This document shows positions 36,465 to 48,817 of a stretch of 64,000 nt of DNA, one piece after another. The notes beneath the pieces are model-generated. The model ran no database searches, was not told where the DNA came from, and saw nothing but the letters and a program-made list of their open reading frames with translations. Each line of letters starts with the position of its first letter. Position 1 is the stretch's first letter. The stretch comes from Breviolum minutum Mf 1.05b.01 (Eukaryota; Sar; Dinophyceae; Suessiales; Symbiodiniaceae), in the NCBI GenBank assembly GCA_000507305.1, contig DF240462.1, positions 9,773 through 73,772 on the forward strand, written 5' to 3'. Made by a program: the position numbers and the translations under genes.

Positions 36465-37356
36465 AAAAGGGCCATGCAACGTGCCTTTGGTTCGGGATCT
36501 CAGTATGGTGAGAAAGGGTTTATTGGGTTACCCAACCATTTTCCCTATGTATTGTAACCCTGTAACGCTGTCTATGTCCAGCTAAATAATATTTGTTGAT
36601 GCTTCACTTTAGTATTTTTTTTGCTGGTGATTTTGATTTGGGTTATTTGGTTCAGAGTTCGCAAGATATTCCAATGTTTTTGTTGGTGTTGTGTGATTTC
36701 TTGAAATTTCAATGTGTTCTCCATGTCAAAGCTGGAGCGGGGTTAGTTTGTGGAGAGAGATGCCATTCCAGTTTGGAGTTATTTGTTGATGTATATCCTT
36801 TCTGTTTTGCCATCACGATGATATCATATTATATTTCCTACTGCAAATTATATAAATGATGGTATACGATAGTTGTAGTAATATTAATAGAAACATATAA
36901 ATATATGTGAACCCAAAATACCATCAATCCATAATTCCTTTGTCGCCACAAAAAAAACACCAAGCAAAACAGCGAGTCTTTCGCCTCCCGAGCCCCTTTG
37001 AGGTCGGTCGCCCACCTTTTTGGTGAACACGGAGCCGGGGTTTGGAGCGGAGCGAAAGGTTGCATCTCCGTGAGCTTTTAAAATTGCCAGTAAGGTTTCA
37101 AGAAAAGTGTCCGAAAGTCTTCCATGATGCAGGTTTTTTGTTAAACCAGGTAAATGGTTTACTGTAATTGCTAATGAAAGGGAGGGTAGTTGTAGTTTTA
37201 GGATTAATTCCAAACATGTTTTGTTTTGCATGGTTCGTTGCTTGTCCACGAAATTGTGCTAAGCTGTAGCAGGTTTGGAGTGATCTAGAGAATTCAACCT
37301 GACGGCACTTTGTTGATGATTCTTTTTTCAAACTATTGGATATTCACTACATGTAG
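36465..37356. other. Non-coding stretch after the 36464 stop
   Basis: Open frames on the minus strand at 36838-37249 (for example NPGSVFTKKVGDRPQRGSGG) overlap each other in two frames and have no splice or homology support. On + I see no exon. Confidence 0.3.
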
Positions 37357-37476
37357 GTATCTGAAAAGGGCCTGGATGGTTCGGGAAAATAGCGAGGAGC
37401 AGCAGCGAAGCAATCTGGATTCGCTGGTGCGTCGTGAGCAACACCTGGCCGAACAGTGCCCGAAACAGTTGATGAC
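37357..37476 (+). CDS. Candidate internal exon, helical Glu/Gln/Arg-rich protein
   Basis: A 120-bp unit between TGTAG and GTAAGC reads YLKRAWMVRENSEEQQRSNL, then DSLVRREQHLAEQCPKQLMT with no stop. The composition suggests an amphipathic or coiled-coil helix. No neighbouring exon could be joined, so the gene is unknown. The minus frames at 37328-37528 are shadows. Confidence 0.5.
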
Positions 37477-37529
37477 GTAAGCAATGTTCCGTGAGGAACG
37501 GGGTTTCCGATGAATAACCATCAATCATT

Positions 37530-37637
37530 TACCCTTTGGAAGTTTAACAGTCCGCCCCTGAAAATGGATGGTTGGAAGATGAGGGAATCCTTTTGGGATT
37601 CCTATTTTCAGGGGCTATGTTACCCTTCGGGGGGGTA
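37530..37637. repeat. Family-1 inverted-repeat element, copy f
   Basis: It contains CCCCTGAAAATGGATGGTTG and, after a short spacer, TTTGGGATTCCTATTTTCAG plus GGGCTATGTTACCC. It is a nested inverted repeat and shows the inner arms of the family well. Confidence 0.75.
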
Positions 37638-37729
37638 CATGAACCATTAAAAGTCCTTTGGTTTCCAAACTTTGATTTGTTTTCCGACCTTTTCGAATGG
37701 ATATAAAACAAACAATCATGATACAATCA

Positions 37730-37835
37730 CTAGGTGGTGGCAACTCAAAGATGTGTTTATTTTCATCCCGAAAATTGAAAAATGGTCAAATTTGAAGATC
37801 ATATTTTTCAGATGGGTGGCTCAACCACCAACTAG
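37730..37835. repeat. Family-2 inverted-repeat element, copy c
   Basis: It starts CTAGGTGGTGGCAACTCAAA and ends GGCTCAACCACCAACTAG. AATCA flanks both sides, a likely 5-bp target-site duplication. Confidence 0.8.
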
Positions 37836-38285
37836 AATCAATAATATACCCAAGAGAGCATACCAAGAGCGATCATATTTACCAGTGGAGTGGATCATCT
37901 AAATGGCAATGAAGCTCTTCCACATAGCGATTTGGTATGATAATTTCCGGATCCTATAGGAGGAGCTGTTTGTAGCCAAGAATCCTAAGCAATCGCGGGT
38001 TTGGTGTAGTCCAATCTTGCACTCTGGCAACTTTCTATTTGTGTATACTGTATATATATATATATCAACCTCGAACCCAAAGAAAGTTGGCAAATCGCAC
38101 CTGGAAAATGGTTGGAATGTGATCCGTTCATTTCAGGATGGCCACTGTTAATTGGCAGCTCGTTGGTTTGGGTATTGTTTTTTTTTCTGAATTCCAGGGT
38201 TGGAGACGGTTGAACATGGAAACTGAAGAACTCCTGGATACACATGGCAAGTTGGAAGAAGGTGACCGTTCCAGTTTCTAACTCT

Positions 38286-38386
38286 ACCCTCCCCAAAGTT
38301 TAACATGGAACCTGAAAATTGCACCCTTGAATAGGAGACTCCGTTTGGAAACCATCATTTTGAGGTTCCATGTTTGGGGAGTGTAT
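38286..38386. repeat. Family-1 inverted-repeat element, copy g
   Basis: ACCCTCCCCAAAGTTTAACA at the left is mirrored by TTCCATGTTTGGGGAGTGTA at the right, with CCTGAAAATT/CATTTTGAGG as inner arms. Confidence 0.7.
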
Positions 38387-38481
38387 CAATTTATTCAATT
38401 TTCGGCTGTTGGCATTCAATTTTGGGGAAGTCTGTCGCACCTCAAGGTTTTTTGTCAATCTATTGTAGGTGAGACCGGTGG

Positions 38482-38578
38482 CAAACCAACATGTCACCAG
38501 AAAAATAATGGTTGGAAGACTACTTTCCTTTTGAAATGGCACACTTTTGGGGGGGGGCATGTTACTTTTGGGGGTGTA
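38482..38578. repeat. Family-1 inverted-repeat element, copy h
   Basis: CAAACCAACATGTCACCAGA, the core ATGGTTGGAAGACTACTTTC and GGCATGTTACTTTTGGGGGT at the right end. A G9 run has expanded inside the right arm. Only about 100 bp separate it from copy g. Confidence 0.65.
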
Positions 38579-40805
38579 TCTTCAACTATTCAGTCGTTGA
38601 TGTAGATCTACCTGTTTGAGATGTTGTAATTTCGACCAATGTTTTGAGGACCTTTTTCCCCATTGAGATCCCTTGATATGGCCATATTTCAAGGGCAAGT
38701 GTGGGGATTTTGGGGGGGACTACTCTGAAATTTCCTTTGGTTAACCTGGTTTGTCAAAAAAACAAAAGTAAATCATGGGATAAGTGAAGCGAGTGGCCTA
38801 GCTCAACTGGTTGGATTTAATCCAGCCAATAGTAGCTTGAGTACAGCATCATTCTGATATCTTTGAGATGTTGGAACAGGTTGGATTTTTGATATGTCTA
38901 TTATGTCTATAGCCGCCTGGGAATCGCTGATACACGACCAAAAAACATGTCATACCGACCTCAACCCATCTCAAACCGTTATTGAGATTCCTCCAGATTT
39001 GTCATACCTCAACGTCTGAAACGACAGGTATCAAAAGAACAAACCGCTGATGTTCAATGGGAGCCTAGTCCAGATTGCTTGATGTAAACTTGATGTTTCA
39101 GATGCTGCAACATGAGACCACATGAGTTTGCATCAGTAAATTTGAAAAAAACATGTTCTATGTGTAAGCTAACCTATAATGTGAGTGTGTTGGGAGTATG
39201 GTATATATATATATATTTATACATACATCTTACCCACTGAGTCTGACAGTCCAAAAAACATGCCTGCCAAAAAGGCTTTTCGTGGTTTGTTCCCTCATTC
39301 ACCAAATCCTTAAGCATTGTGTGACCGGGGAGACATCTCCATAATAAATTGTATAATCAGCATTGCTTGTTGAATGTTTCTCATGGACAAACTTGACTTC
39401 CTTTAGTCACCTTGCTGGTCAGCCATGTTTTTTTTTCTGAAAAAAGGCACCAAACCCCAGTGGGAAAAACGATGGGTGTCAGGTGGGCTGGAGTTCACAG
39501 GTTGTTGGAACTCACCGTGGGCTGAGGAATGCGTACCAGAAGACACATCCCCAGAAGGTGGATCGTGGGGGGGGGGGAAAATCATGAATGGAGTGGGATT
39601 CCCCCTGACTTGAAGCCAATGGTTTTATAGTCCCGCCCTTTAATAAAGGCCTTAAATTTCTTGGGGGTGGGATGGCATTGGGGAGGGTTCCCTAAAGGTT
39701 CCCATGAAATTTCAAAAAAAGACATGAAATGGTTCTGGGTCAACTTTAGGTTGGGCCTTTCAATTGTGGCAACAAAAAGTCCACGGAGATGAAATGATAT
39801 GGGGATGTGGAAGTGTTTCTATATACACATTTGTTGATGGGATGTTGATGGGTTTTGAAAAGGATCATATACATACCAGTATGTGATACTGTACATCACA
39901 CCATGCTCATTGATGAAATTAAACTAACATGCACAGAAATAATTGTTAGATACAATAAAATTGTGGTACGAGTTCGTTAAGCCGATAAAGATCACCGAAT
40001 TGGGATGTCTTCGCAAATCCGAAAGGGCTCCATTGAAGTTTCTTTTGAGGTTTGGTGGTAGTATTCCCCATCCACCCCCCCAAAAAATTTGGTCTCTCAT
40101 CGTAGGCCGTGGCAGGACATCGCGATGCGGATGCCACAGTGGTTGGGGGGCGCAGAGGTTTATTTCAGGTGGGGTTGTGAAACTGTAGCTATGGCTGAAA
40201 TACAGCAATCCGCACCTGGGACTTAGAAACATCCTGAACAAAACGACCAACTGTCACAGGATTTCTTACATTCAATCAGTCAACATAAAGGATCCGATTT
40301 TTTAAGGGGCTGGTGAACGCTCCAACTTTCAGGAAACAGATGGAACTTTGCCAAGGGCTCCGGAGAGATAAAAGATGAACATGTCTTTTTTTTGTGCATA
40401 GTGACTAGCCCCAAATGCACACAATATATGTGTGTATATATTTAGATATAGATATAGATACAGCATTAGACATTGGGATACCCTCCAATTTTGGTGAAAT
40501 ATGTACAATCACATTGATATTTAAGTTATTGTATCCTTTTATAGTTAAAACATGTTGAAAGCTAAGTAGCCTTTTTGCTTGATGGTACAACCTTAGATTC
40601 CATACAGATGCTGAGCTTGCGTGAACAACACGGGACTCCTCAGAATCAAAAATTCTCACAAACCAACTTCTCCCGTTTTCAAACATATTCAAAACACTCA
40701 TATTCCATCTAATTAAGAAAAAAACACTTGAGCTACGGTTTTTTTTGAAATGATGAAATTTATACAAAAGGGAACTTTTTAATAGTTGAGTAGGCCATTT
40801 AGCTT
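38579..40805. other. Non-coding stretch
   Basis: A TA run lies at about 39199-39215 and a G10 run at about 39567-39577. Short open frames on both strands lack splice support. I see no gene. Confidence 0.3.
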
Positions 40806-41450
40806 GGGCGGAGGCATGGCGTAGTCATTTGGCGTAGGTAAAGTTGCGTAGGCATTTCGCGTAGGCAGATGGAGCAACATGTTTAATTGCTCTTGACTTG
40901 TATTTTCTCATCTAAAAAGGGCACATGGATCATTTGCAGTTGCAGGACCTTGGACCAATAAGTAAAACCACCAAAAATTATTTGTTTGAAGGAAAGTCAC
41001 ATTTTTACTCCAAAACTTAGTCAACGTCCGCGGATGTTCTGCGTAGGCTTCGCGTAGGCATTCGCGTAGGCTTTTGGTTCCAATTCCATCTATGGCCCAG
41101 CAACCTTTGATGTCCCCTTATTGTATATGGTGGCAGCCACAGCCAGTACTTGTATAAACTTGTGCAACCCCAAAATGACAATGGAAGGAAATGAAAACCC
41201 AAAAGGCCAAAATGAAAGAAATGAAAGCCGAACAGGCCCAAAAGGCCAAAATGAAAGGAAATGAATACCCAAAAGTTCAAAATGAAAGAAATGAAGGCCC
41301 AAAAGGCTTCACTCGTCCGCAAAAAGGAAGAAAAGGTCCGCCCCAAAAAGAACCGCGTAGCTTCCGCGTAGGCGCCGCACAAAGCCTACACACCGCGTAG
41401 GCCAAAACCTTGGTAAAAACCTACCGCGTAGGCATGGCGTAGGCATGTTC
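40806..41450. repeat. Composite repeat block: GCGTAGGC octamers around a CAAAATGAAAGAAATGAA tandem array
   Basis: About ten copies of GCGTAGGC or GGCGTAGG cluster at 40816-40866, 41042-41070 and 41354-41443. Between the second and third clusters (about 41165-41310) a unit of about 33-36 bp, with the core CCAAAATGAAAGAAATGAA, repeats four or five times and is purine-rich on the + strand. The open frames across it are repeat artefacts. Confidence 0.75.
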
Positions 41451-42304
41451 TGCCAGTGTATACACCCCACACCACCAAAAAAACCACAGCTCACTTGTCC
41501 CACACCAGGCCCATGTTTCAAAAAAAAAGGCCTGTCCAAAAACACACCAACATAAAAGAAAAAAAACCCACATCATCTCTCACAACTCCCTCCATCAGCC
41601 CTCCCGGCTGAGGTTTCTCCAATGCTCTTAGGATGTGCCGATGGTGTCTCGCAGATAGAGGTATCTCCACCCCTCTCGGGTGGGAATTTTCCATGGGGCT
41701 TCACCGATATAAGCCGATTGGTGTATGAAAAATTCGCTCCAGTTTCGGGGGGAAGTACTGTATACCTTATACCATATATCATATAGTATGTATGGTCTAA
41801 AACCATTGTAATTAGATATACATTCCATGAAAAACATTTACCTGTTTTTTTCGAAAAAAAATGACTGCAGTTTTTACCAACATGGAAAAAATCTGCACAA
41901 TCTGCACAATCCCTTTTGGAGCATGCAGCATAAATACCCCTTGGTTTTTTTGTTGGTTCCACGGGATTCACGCTCCACTCCTTTCCGGGACCCCGGAAAA
42001 CCCCAGGAGTTTGGCATTGATGCCTCTAAGTTGCCACGTGAATTGCTAGATGCTTGTGAGGACGGAAAAGGGTCCATCCAGGGTTGCCGGGGCTGGGGTG
42101 GTGGCTTGATGTGGTTTTAGACACATCGAATTTTTAAGGGATATATCTGAGGTTCAAGTAGTAGTACGAAAATCGGAAAATGTCTCTGAAGATTTGAGTT
42201 GTAAGGTTCATTATGGTTGTTATCTTCCGCATGTGTTTTTTCTTGATTGGGAGTACTACTTTTGAATAGAGAATCATCTTAGCATCCTCAAAGTACCTCA
42301 GCCA
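41451..42304 (+). other. Mostly non-coding, with one exon-like piece at about 41960-42120
   Basis: The + frame RSTPFRDPGKPQEFGIDASK, then LPRELLDACEDGKGSIQG, stops at 42120. It is protein-like but has no clear acceptor. The rest is AT-rich. Confidence 0.35.
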
Positions 42305-42565
42305 ATGGCTAATCTGGAAAATCTTCTGAGGAGTACATGTGTAACATGTAACCAAATAGACCTGGAACTTCCTTCGTTACACAAATTCTTGTACCTTGAT
42401 GGTTTTAGCCAAAACGAGCACCAATTCCAATTCGCACACATTTGGATTTGTCGAGCGTTCTTTGTTATCGATAAAGATATCTTAGTTCCCAATCCACCCA
42501 AAGCCATTTTGGTGGCTCAATCACGCTCTTCCTGCATTATCCCTCCTGTCTTCTGGCTTCGATAG
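42305..42565 (+). CDS. Possible small single-exon protein
   Basis: ATG at 42305 opens an 86-codon frame, MANLENLLRSTCVTCNQIDL to IPPVFWLR, closed by TAG. It has CVTC and several other cysteines but no domain I recognise. It lies about 320 bp before the first gene of cassette 2 and could be a real short gene or a chance frame. Confidence 0.3.
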   Translation: MANLENLLRSTCVTCNQIDLELPSLHKFLYLDGFSQNEHQFQFAHIWICRAFFVIDKDILVPNPPKAILVAQSRSSCIIPPVFWLR

Positions 42566-42885
42566 CTAGTGCCCCTTTGGCATTGATTTTCAAACAGTTA
42601 GAAAGCGCTGTATATCATGATTTATGTATCTTGGGTCTCCAGTGATTCATGTTTTTGTTCCTCCATTCTGGGGCCCCCTTTAGGATGTGTGCTCCAGGTA
42701 CACGCAGCTGACCTGGGCAGGGCTGAATGGATTGGAAGGCCATGGTTTTACTGAAGACTCATCAATTGGGCAATTCAATGCACCCCTGATAGATGTACTA
42801 GTTTGATTGCCACTGTGATAGCTGATTCAGCATTCCAAAGCCATTTGGTTTAGAGTGGGCAAGCTAGAAGGTATTCCAAATCCCC

Positions 42886-45800
42886 ATGGCTGAAGAACCT
42901 GAAGCCGAGTTTGAATCTGGTTTTTCTGTAGGGGTCATTGAAGTGGTGAAAGCATGGCAAAAGCTGCCTGACCTTTGCCGCACAGCAGCTAGTTGCAAAC
43001 TAGCAATGGTTGGTGATGGCCCATTGACACGGGCTGATGTGGCTATCAATAGTAAGATCTTGGGTCCCTTGATCAAACACCTTGGATCCTAAGCTGCAAT
43101 TTTCCATACCGACATTATAGTCATTACTGGTGGCCACCCATGTTTTTAATCAATCTATAGGGTCCCTACTCCTCAACCACTTGGCTGAGGACTCCGCCCA
43201 TCAATCAAGCAGATCCAACAAGCTGTCCAAGAATTTCTCATCCACTGCAGGCCTCGAGGAAAACCACTTCCAAAAGGTGGGGTTCCAAAATATTTGGATG
43301 ATGAACTGGATTACGTAAGAACCCCATAGGTATCCTGAAGACCCAAACGTAATACATATTGGAACCGCTCAGGCGCAACTATTGGTGCAGAAGCTTGGCT
43401 GTTGCGTGGGCTGGTATTTGCCTTTAGTCGAGCGGCCAAGCGTGGCCACCGGCCACGCGAGGCACAAATTCGGCATTTGATGGAGCTGGCAGAGATTCCT
43501 GTTCCCGATTTATCACCACGTGGCCCCTTAGCATAATAGGATTGAGAAGTTCAGTCACTACTTAATATGTACCTCGCATACCATTTACCATATAACCAAG
43601 GTTCTTCATCCTCCAGTTTGGGCGAAACTGGATCGAATGAAGAAACTTTTCCAATCAATGACCCTGAGAATGATGGTGATGATAATCCCGATATCCATGA
43701 TGGAATTGATGGAGAAGAAGCCAATGAAAGTGAAGTCGAAGAACATGACCCTGTTATTGATCTTGCACCCGAGCCAGAGGACCCCACTGAAAAGTCTGAG
43801 TTTCTAATTCCAACATTAGTGCATAGCAGTCTCTAAATTCGGGGTTGCCTATGGAAGGGGAACCTGTTATTGCCAATAGGACCTATCTATGGTGCCAAAT
43901 CCTCCTGACTCCACGGCCATCGCTGAGACCACAGGACTGGAAACTTAGATCTAGTAGTAAATTCCAACACATATAGCCACTAAGCTAGCTCAATGGACCT
44001 GTTATTTCTATAGATATTTCTAGCCTCAGCTTCAGCAAACCCAAACGGCCACAAAGAAACATCACCGCCCAGGAGACCTTGACAAGCCGGTTGAAGCCAT
44101 TCCACCTCAGGAAAGCAACTTGTCAATGGTGGGGTATGGGTGGCTGATTGCAGGAGTGCCACTGTTGTTGGAAGTGATAGCTTAACTTTGATTTGCACGA
44201 ACAACCATAGCCCATAGCTTACCGACTATTCAAATCAAATCTGATCAAGTTCAGTTCACTTAGGTATGGATGGGGCTGCGGATGCTGTGGATGATACCCC
44301 TCTGGATGAAAGTCCCTATGAGCACTTCTTTGTCCAGGACCAGGGCAAGGTCTATGTGTGCACAAAATGTCATCTAGCAGGTGAACTTAAAATCCTCAAA
44401 AGCCAAGCATGCTGGCCCATTGCTTCCCCCAATTTTTTGGCAAAGAATTGGAGGCTTCCTTACACATGTGATTCGCCACCCTTAGAACTAGAACCAGAGA
44501 CGGCCGAACAGGCCAATGAGTCACTTGGAAAGGGTTCTGCATTGGGTGATGTTGAGGAAACGGAAGGGTTGAGGGGTGGGGGTGATGACGATTTGGATGG
44601 GGAAGAATTAGAACTTCTCATGCTCCAAGCAGAGCTGGAGATGGTTGAAGCTGAAGCAGCTTTGCAGGCACTACAGCTTGAGGAACAAGAGGTTGATGAT
44701 TCCCAGTTGGCCGAAGCCATTGCTCTTTCCTTTGAACGTGTACCTAAGACCCCCCCAAAGGATAGCAAAATGGTCGACAAAAATGATTGGGTGGAACAAT
44801 TGGTGGAACATGGGTTCACGAGGGAGCAAGCACTTTGGGGTGTTCAGCATTCAGAGGGTGACATCGATTCAGCTGCTCTTCAAGCTACGTTTTTTGCTGA
44901 GAATGGGAGTGACAGTGACCTAGAGCCCCAAATTGAAGAGATCCCTGTACCACCTGCGATGCCAGCTACAACCCAAAACATCAGCGCCTTTTATGCCTAT
45001 TAGTCTGTTCTTTGAAGTATGCTTTTGTATGTGGTAGTAAGTAGTAAGTAGTAGGTGCAATGCAAGTTACATCAAGCTACTACCAATTCTTCAGCATCAA
45101 TACTCAGGTGTTGATGCGTTGGAGACATTGCCTATGGAACCAATGGAACTTGACACGGCCTTGTTTGACCAGGGTGTGATTGCAGATGAATCTGGTCCAA
45201 CCCCTGAGGATACTCAGAAGGATCCAGACTATGAGCTTCTTCATGCAAAAACTTTAGTGTTGGGGGAGACTGAGCATGATCAAGATCTTTTTCCAAAGGA
45301 TGATGTGGTCAAAGATTCCACCGAACAAGTTCCACCACCCCTTCCTGACAAGGCCAGGTTATGTTACTAAATGTTAGGAGTTTTTTTAGATGAGATGATC
45401 TTTGTAAATCCCATCCAACAATTCTAGATCTTGACTTAAGTTGCAATCCATTCAATCCCTGAGGTGAGTAAACCTGCTGAAGAACTAGAAGCCCCATGCC
45501 CTAGCAAAGCAAATCCGACTTTGGTGCAACGCCCCGACCAGGTTTTGAAGGGCTTGACTCCAATCACTCCAGCAGAGCAGCGCAAGAGGGGCAATGAGAA
45601 GGGCAAGGGTCGTGGCAGGGGGAAAGGTCGTGGGAAAGGTGGTCGTGGAAAAGGTCGTGGTAAGGGAAAACGTGGTGGCAAGGGCAAGTCTAAGGGAAGC
45701 AAAAGCAAGAGTGTTAGGGGCAAGAATGCTGCCGAAAAAAAATCAACTGCCAAAAAGGCACTCCCTAAATCCAAGACTACGAAGAAAGGCCCTTCCTCTG

Positions 45801-46015
45801 GATCCTCTCAGCCTTCTCAGCCCCCAGCAGAACAGGTGAAGTCTCGCAAACGTAGGTCTGCAGCTGTATCTCCTGAGGAACGCTTGGCCAGGAAGCAGCA
45901 GCTGTCCCGCAAGAGTTCGGCATATCACAAAGCCAAACTTAGGGCTATGAAGCAGAACTTACCTGATGATGAATGCCTAAGGCTTGCCAAACAAGTTACT
46001 CGTCATGAACATTAA
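42886..46015 (+). CDS. UIM/UBA protein with acidic centre and Gly/Lys/Arg-rich tail (first gene of cassette 2)
   Basis: The exons are 42886-43051, 43190-43314, about 43373-43490, 43617-43818, 44036-44114, 44264-44983, 45108-45357 and 45469-46015. All joins keep phase except 43314/43373. The start is the ATG of MAEEPEAEFESGFSVGV. Exon three has EAWLLRGLVFAFSRAAKRG. An acidic stretch follows, then CTKCHLAG, possibly half of a zinc site. A ubiquitin-interacting motif is seen as DDSQLAEAIALSFE (about 44695-44736) and a UBA-like helix bundle from DWVEQLVEHGFTREQALWG (about 44784-44895). The tail repeats KGKGRGRGKGRG and ends near DDECLRLAKQVTRHEH. Ubiquitin binding is inferred from these motifs; the basic tail suggests nucleic-acid contact. 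GC donors are used at 44115 and 44984. Its cassette-1 partner would lie before the window. Confidence 0.6.
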
Positions 46016-46894
46016 TATGTATATGGGATACATTCAGCACTCAAAACTTGATAGGTGAGTTGTACTATGTCATTGCTCTGATACCTAAGGCTTACAATGA
46101 GATGGTTTAGATCGATGAGAAACTATCAAGTGACCGTGACTTGGGGTTTAGAAGCAATAGTCTTCTTTCTGGGTTCGATGATTGCAAGAACTGCAATATA
46201 TCATCATTTGATCTTGCCGCAGTGGGATGACTCCCATGCATATGGCAACTGCTACCAACTGCTTGTTCGAACATGGTCACAAAAAGTCGATCTTAATTCG
46301 AATCATGACCGGTACATATGTGAAGATTCCTATGCAACACCAAGCTTTGCACCACCACCACAAATTCCCTTCTCACAAATTACCCTCTGCGGTGCAGGCT
46401 GCCAATGCCTTCAGCAGGACGATGGGCTGTGCAAGCCACACTCTCTGGTCAACCTCGGCTAGATTAGATTACTGCAGCCCATGTTTTGTTTGAGAAGTCA
46501 GGTTGCATAGTCAAATGAGCAAGGGGGAGGATTTTGAATTCATAGCTTTTTGGCTAGCGCTACTGGATGGGAAATAGCCATGGTACAATACTCTCCAATC
46601 TCTGATTTGCAGCATGCCCAAGCGCCTAAGGCCTGATGGTTTTTGAAAAATGCATTTGACAAAATCGCATGATGAATCAGTCGTCAGGATACCTCCACCA
46701 GAAAAGAAATGTATGTACCGATGATATCAATGGACTATCTTTCATGGTTGGCCCTGTCAGGTATTGATAGCTTTGGTCTTGGGTCCTAGCTGCAATCCCT
46801 TTGTGGCCCATATGTTGAGTGATTCCATGATGAAACAAAGTAGTATCTTAACCAGCTTATCAATTTTCATCTCATCACTTAAAGTGGGGCTCAG

Positions 46895-47243
46895 GTGCTG
46901 TTGGTGCAATGGATGGATATGCCAGGGTCCCCCATTGGGCCTTTTGACTTTGTAGAGATCTTCGCTGGATGCCAGGCAGCCACAAAAGCAATGTACCTTG
47001 AAGTATGCACTAGCTTATACATAATATTACAAAAACTAGAGTTATCCATCTCTTCTATGAGCTGTTTATTTAGTCCCAAATTCCTCTTGTTCTGGATGCC
47101 CTCTAGATCCCCTGTACCAAGGCATGAAGGTGGATATCGCTGTGCTTCGTTTGATCGAGACATTTCTCCATCTATGGATTTCCTTTCAGATGCGGGGTTT
47201 TTGTAACTTGACTCCAAAGTATGTATATAGAATATATTATATA

Positions 47244-47274
<31 letters not shown>

Positions 47275-48817
47275 GATAACCATGTAGTACTTGACCGGCC
47301 CAAAGCATCAAAACAAATCCTTCTCCATATCCTGTCCTTGTCCATTTCAAGTGTTCGCTATTCTGAGGCTGGCACTCTTGGCTATGCTTCAGCTACCTGT
47401 CAATGGGCTGGCGTTGTTTGCAGTGGATTGTTCCAGTTGGGGCGTACCAGCCCGTGCGACTAGTAAGCGAAGCTTTATCAATATCCATGGCAATATGTCT
47501 CTGCAATGGGTTCGAGATGCTGGGTGCATGGCTGCTAGGATTCTCGACAAGGTTGTGCTAGAAACTAAAAGCTTTTAGGGTTGAATTGGGAGAGCTGACA
47601 TCATACTGCTACTAGAAGTTTGTGATCTACAAGTCTCCAACTTGGGTTCAAAAACATTCAATCTAAGGACAGTCCTATTGATACTTGTGGTCCTCTCTCG
47701 AAATGCCTTGTGGCTGGTGGAACAGCCAGCACGGTCACTTTTGGGACGTGAAACACGATTTGAATGGCTTATGAATCATGTTTGCTTTGTACCTTGATGG
47801 ATTTATAGCTGAGATACATGCATTATAGTTTCCTTAACCCAAGTTCTAAACCTTTTTAAAGCTGAGGCATTTCGGGTAGAGTTCTGGATGATGAAACATG
47901 GGTCCTTGACTCCAAAGCCAACAGCAGTCTTCAGCAATATGATGGAGATTATGAATCTGGATTTGGGGACCCTGACAAAGGCAGAGAGAAACCAGTCCGA
48001 GACAAAACTGGTACGACACTTTTCTTTAAATATGCAGTATGCACATGCTATGACCAAATTGGAACTTTGTAGACAACCTTCCAACTAAGGAAAGTATTAT
48101 GACAAGTCTGGCCGCCAAAGGTTTGTTGGTGACAAGGATAAATTGAAGAAAAGCCAGCCCCTTTGATGAATTCGATATATCGTACATGTTATCCCACTAA
48201 CCACCCTGACTCCATGTTGTTGCTTCCCTGCCCCTCTCTCTTGCAAGCAGCGTGGCTCAGGTGCTATCCAATAGGATTTGGTCGCAACCTGCGTGATGCT
48301 TGGGAAAAGCATGTGGTATCTTCGGCTGGGAGAAGGGATTTGCGTTTCAAACCCCAACAATGCAGGTCCTTACCATTGATTGAGCAGTTCCAGAAACTGC
48401 CAATGGGGGATGTATGGGAAGATGCACGTCTTTGGGGCCCACTTCGGTATATGCTCACATCAAAGTGGTTGAGGACTGTGTTATTGCCTAGGGTCTAGCG
48501 GTGAATTTGAAGTATGCAGCTATAGCATATAGAAATAAAACATGTAGATCTATATGTACCATATATAAATGTATGATATTATACCCTGCAGGATCCCTGC
48601 CGAATGGAAGCCTATCATGGAAGACTTCTGGAAAGAGTACCAGGACCAGGTGCACATCTACATGTTTTGTAAGTTCCCTGAATGATATTGTAAATTTGGG
48701 TCCATGTGTTTGAATTCCTATTCTTTCAACTCTTTCCAGGTGATGTGCGATCCCAACATCGTATCAGAGATCTCTGGCATCCTGAGTCATGCTGAGGGTT
48801 CCCAAACTGATCTGTAA
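46895..48817 (+). CDS. C5-methyltransferase-like dinoflagellate protein (cassette 2 copy)
   Basis: The exons are 46895-47002 (GPFDFVEIFAGCQAATKAM), 47130-47202 (GYRCASFDRDISPSMDFL), 47352-47551 (LALFAVDCSSWGVPARATSK), about 47668-47779 (ALWLVEQPARSLLGRET), 47867-48010 (FWMMKHGSLTPKPTAVFSN), one from about 48074 (YYDKSGRQRFVGDKDKLKKS), 48261-48492 (CYPIGFGRNLRDAWEKHV), 48592-48649 (IPAEWKPIMEDFWKEYQ) and 48740-48817. FAGC, CSSW and EQP follow the order of C5-methyltransferase motifs I, IV and VI, so a methyltransferase-derived fold is plausible but unproven. The exon starting at 48261 fits the previous one only with a GC donor. Canonical splicing puts exon 47130-47202 out of the family frame. 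The final TAA overlaps a good donor (CTGTAAGT), so the transcript may run on into the next gene. Confidence 0.6.

Noticed and set aside
36884-37249. 121-codon minus frame
   Set aside because: Overlaps another minus frame in a second register, and no exon on this strand is supported anywhere else in the window.
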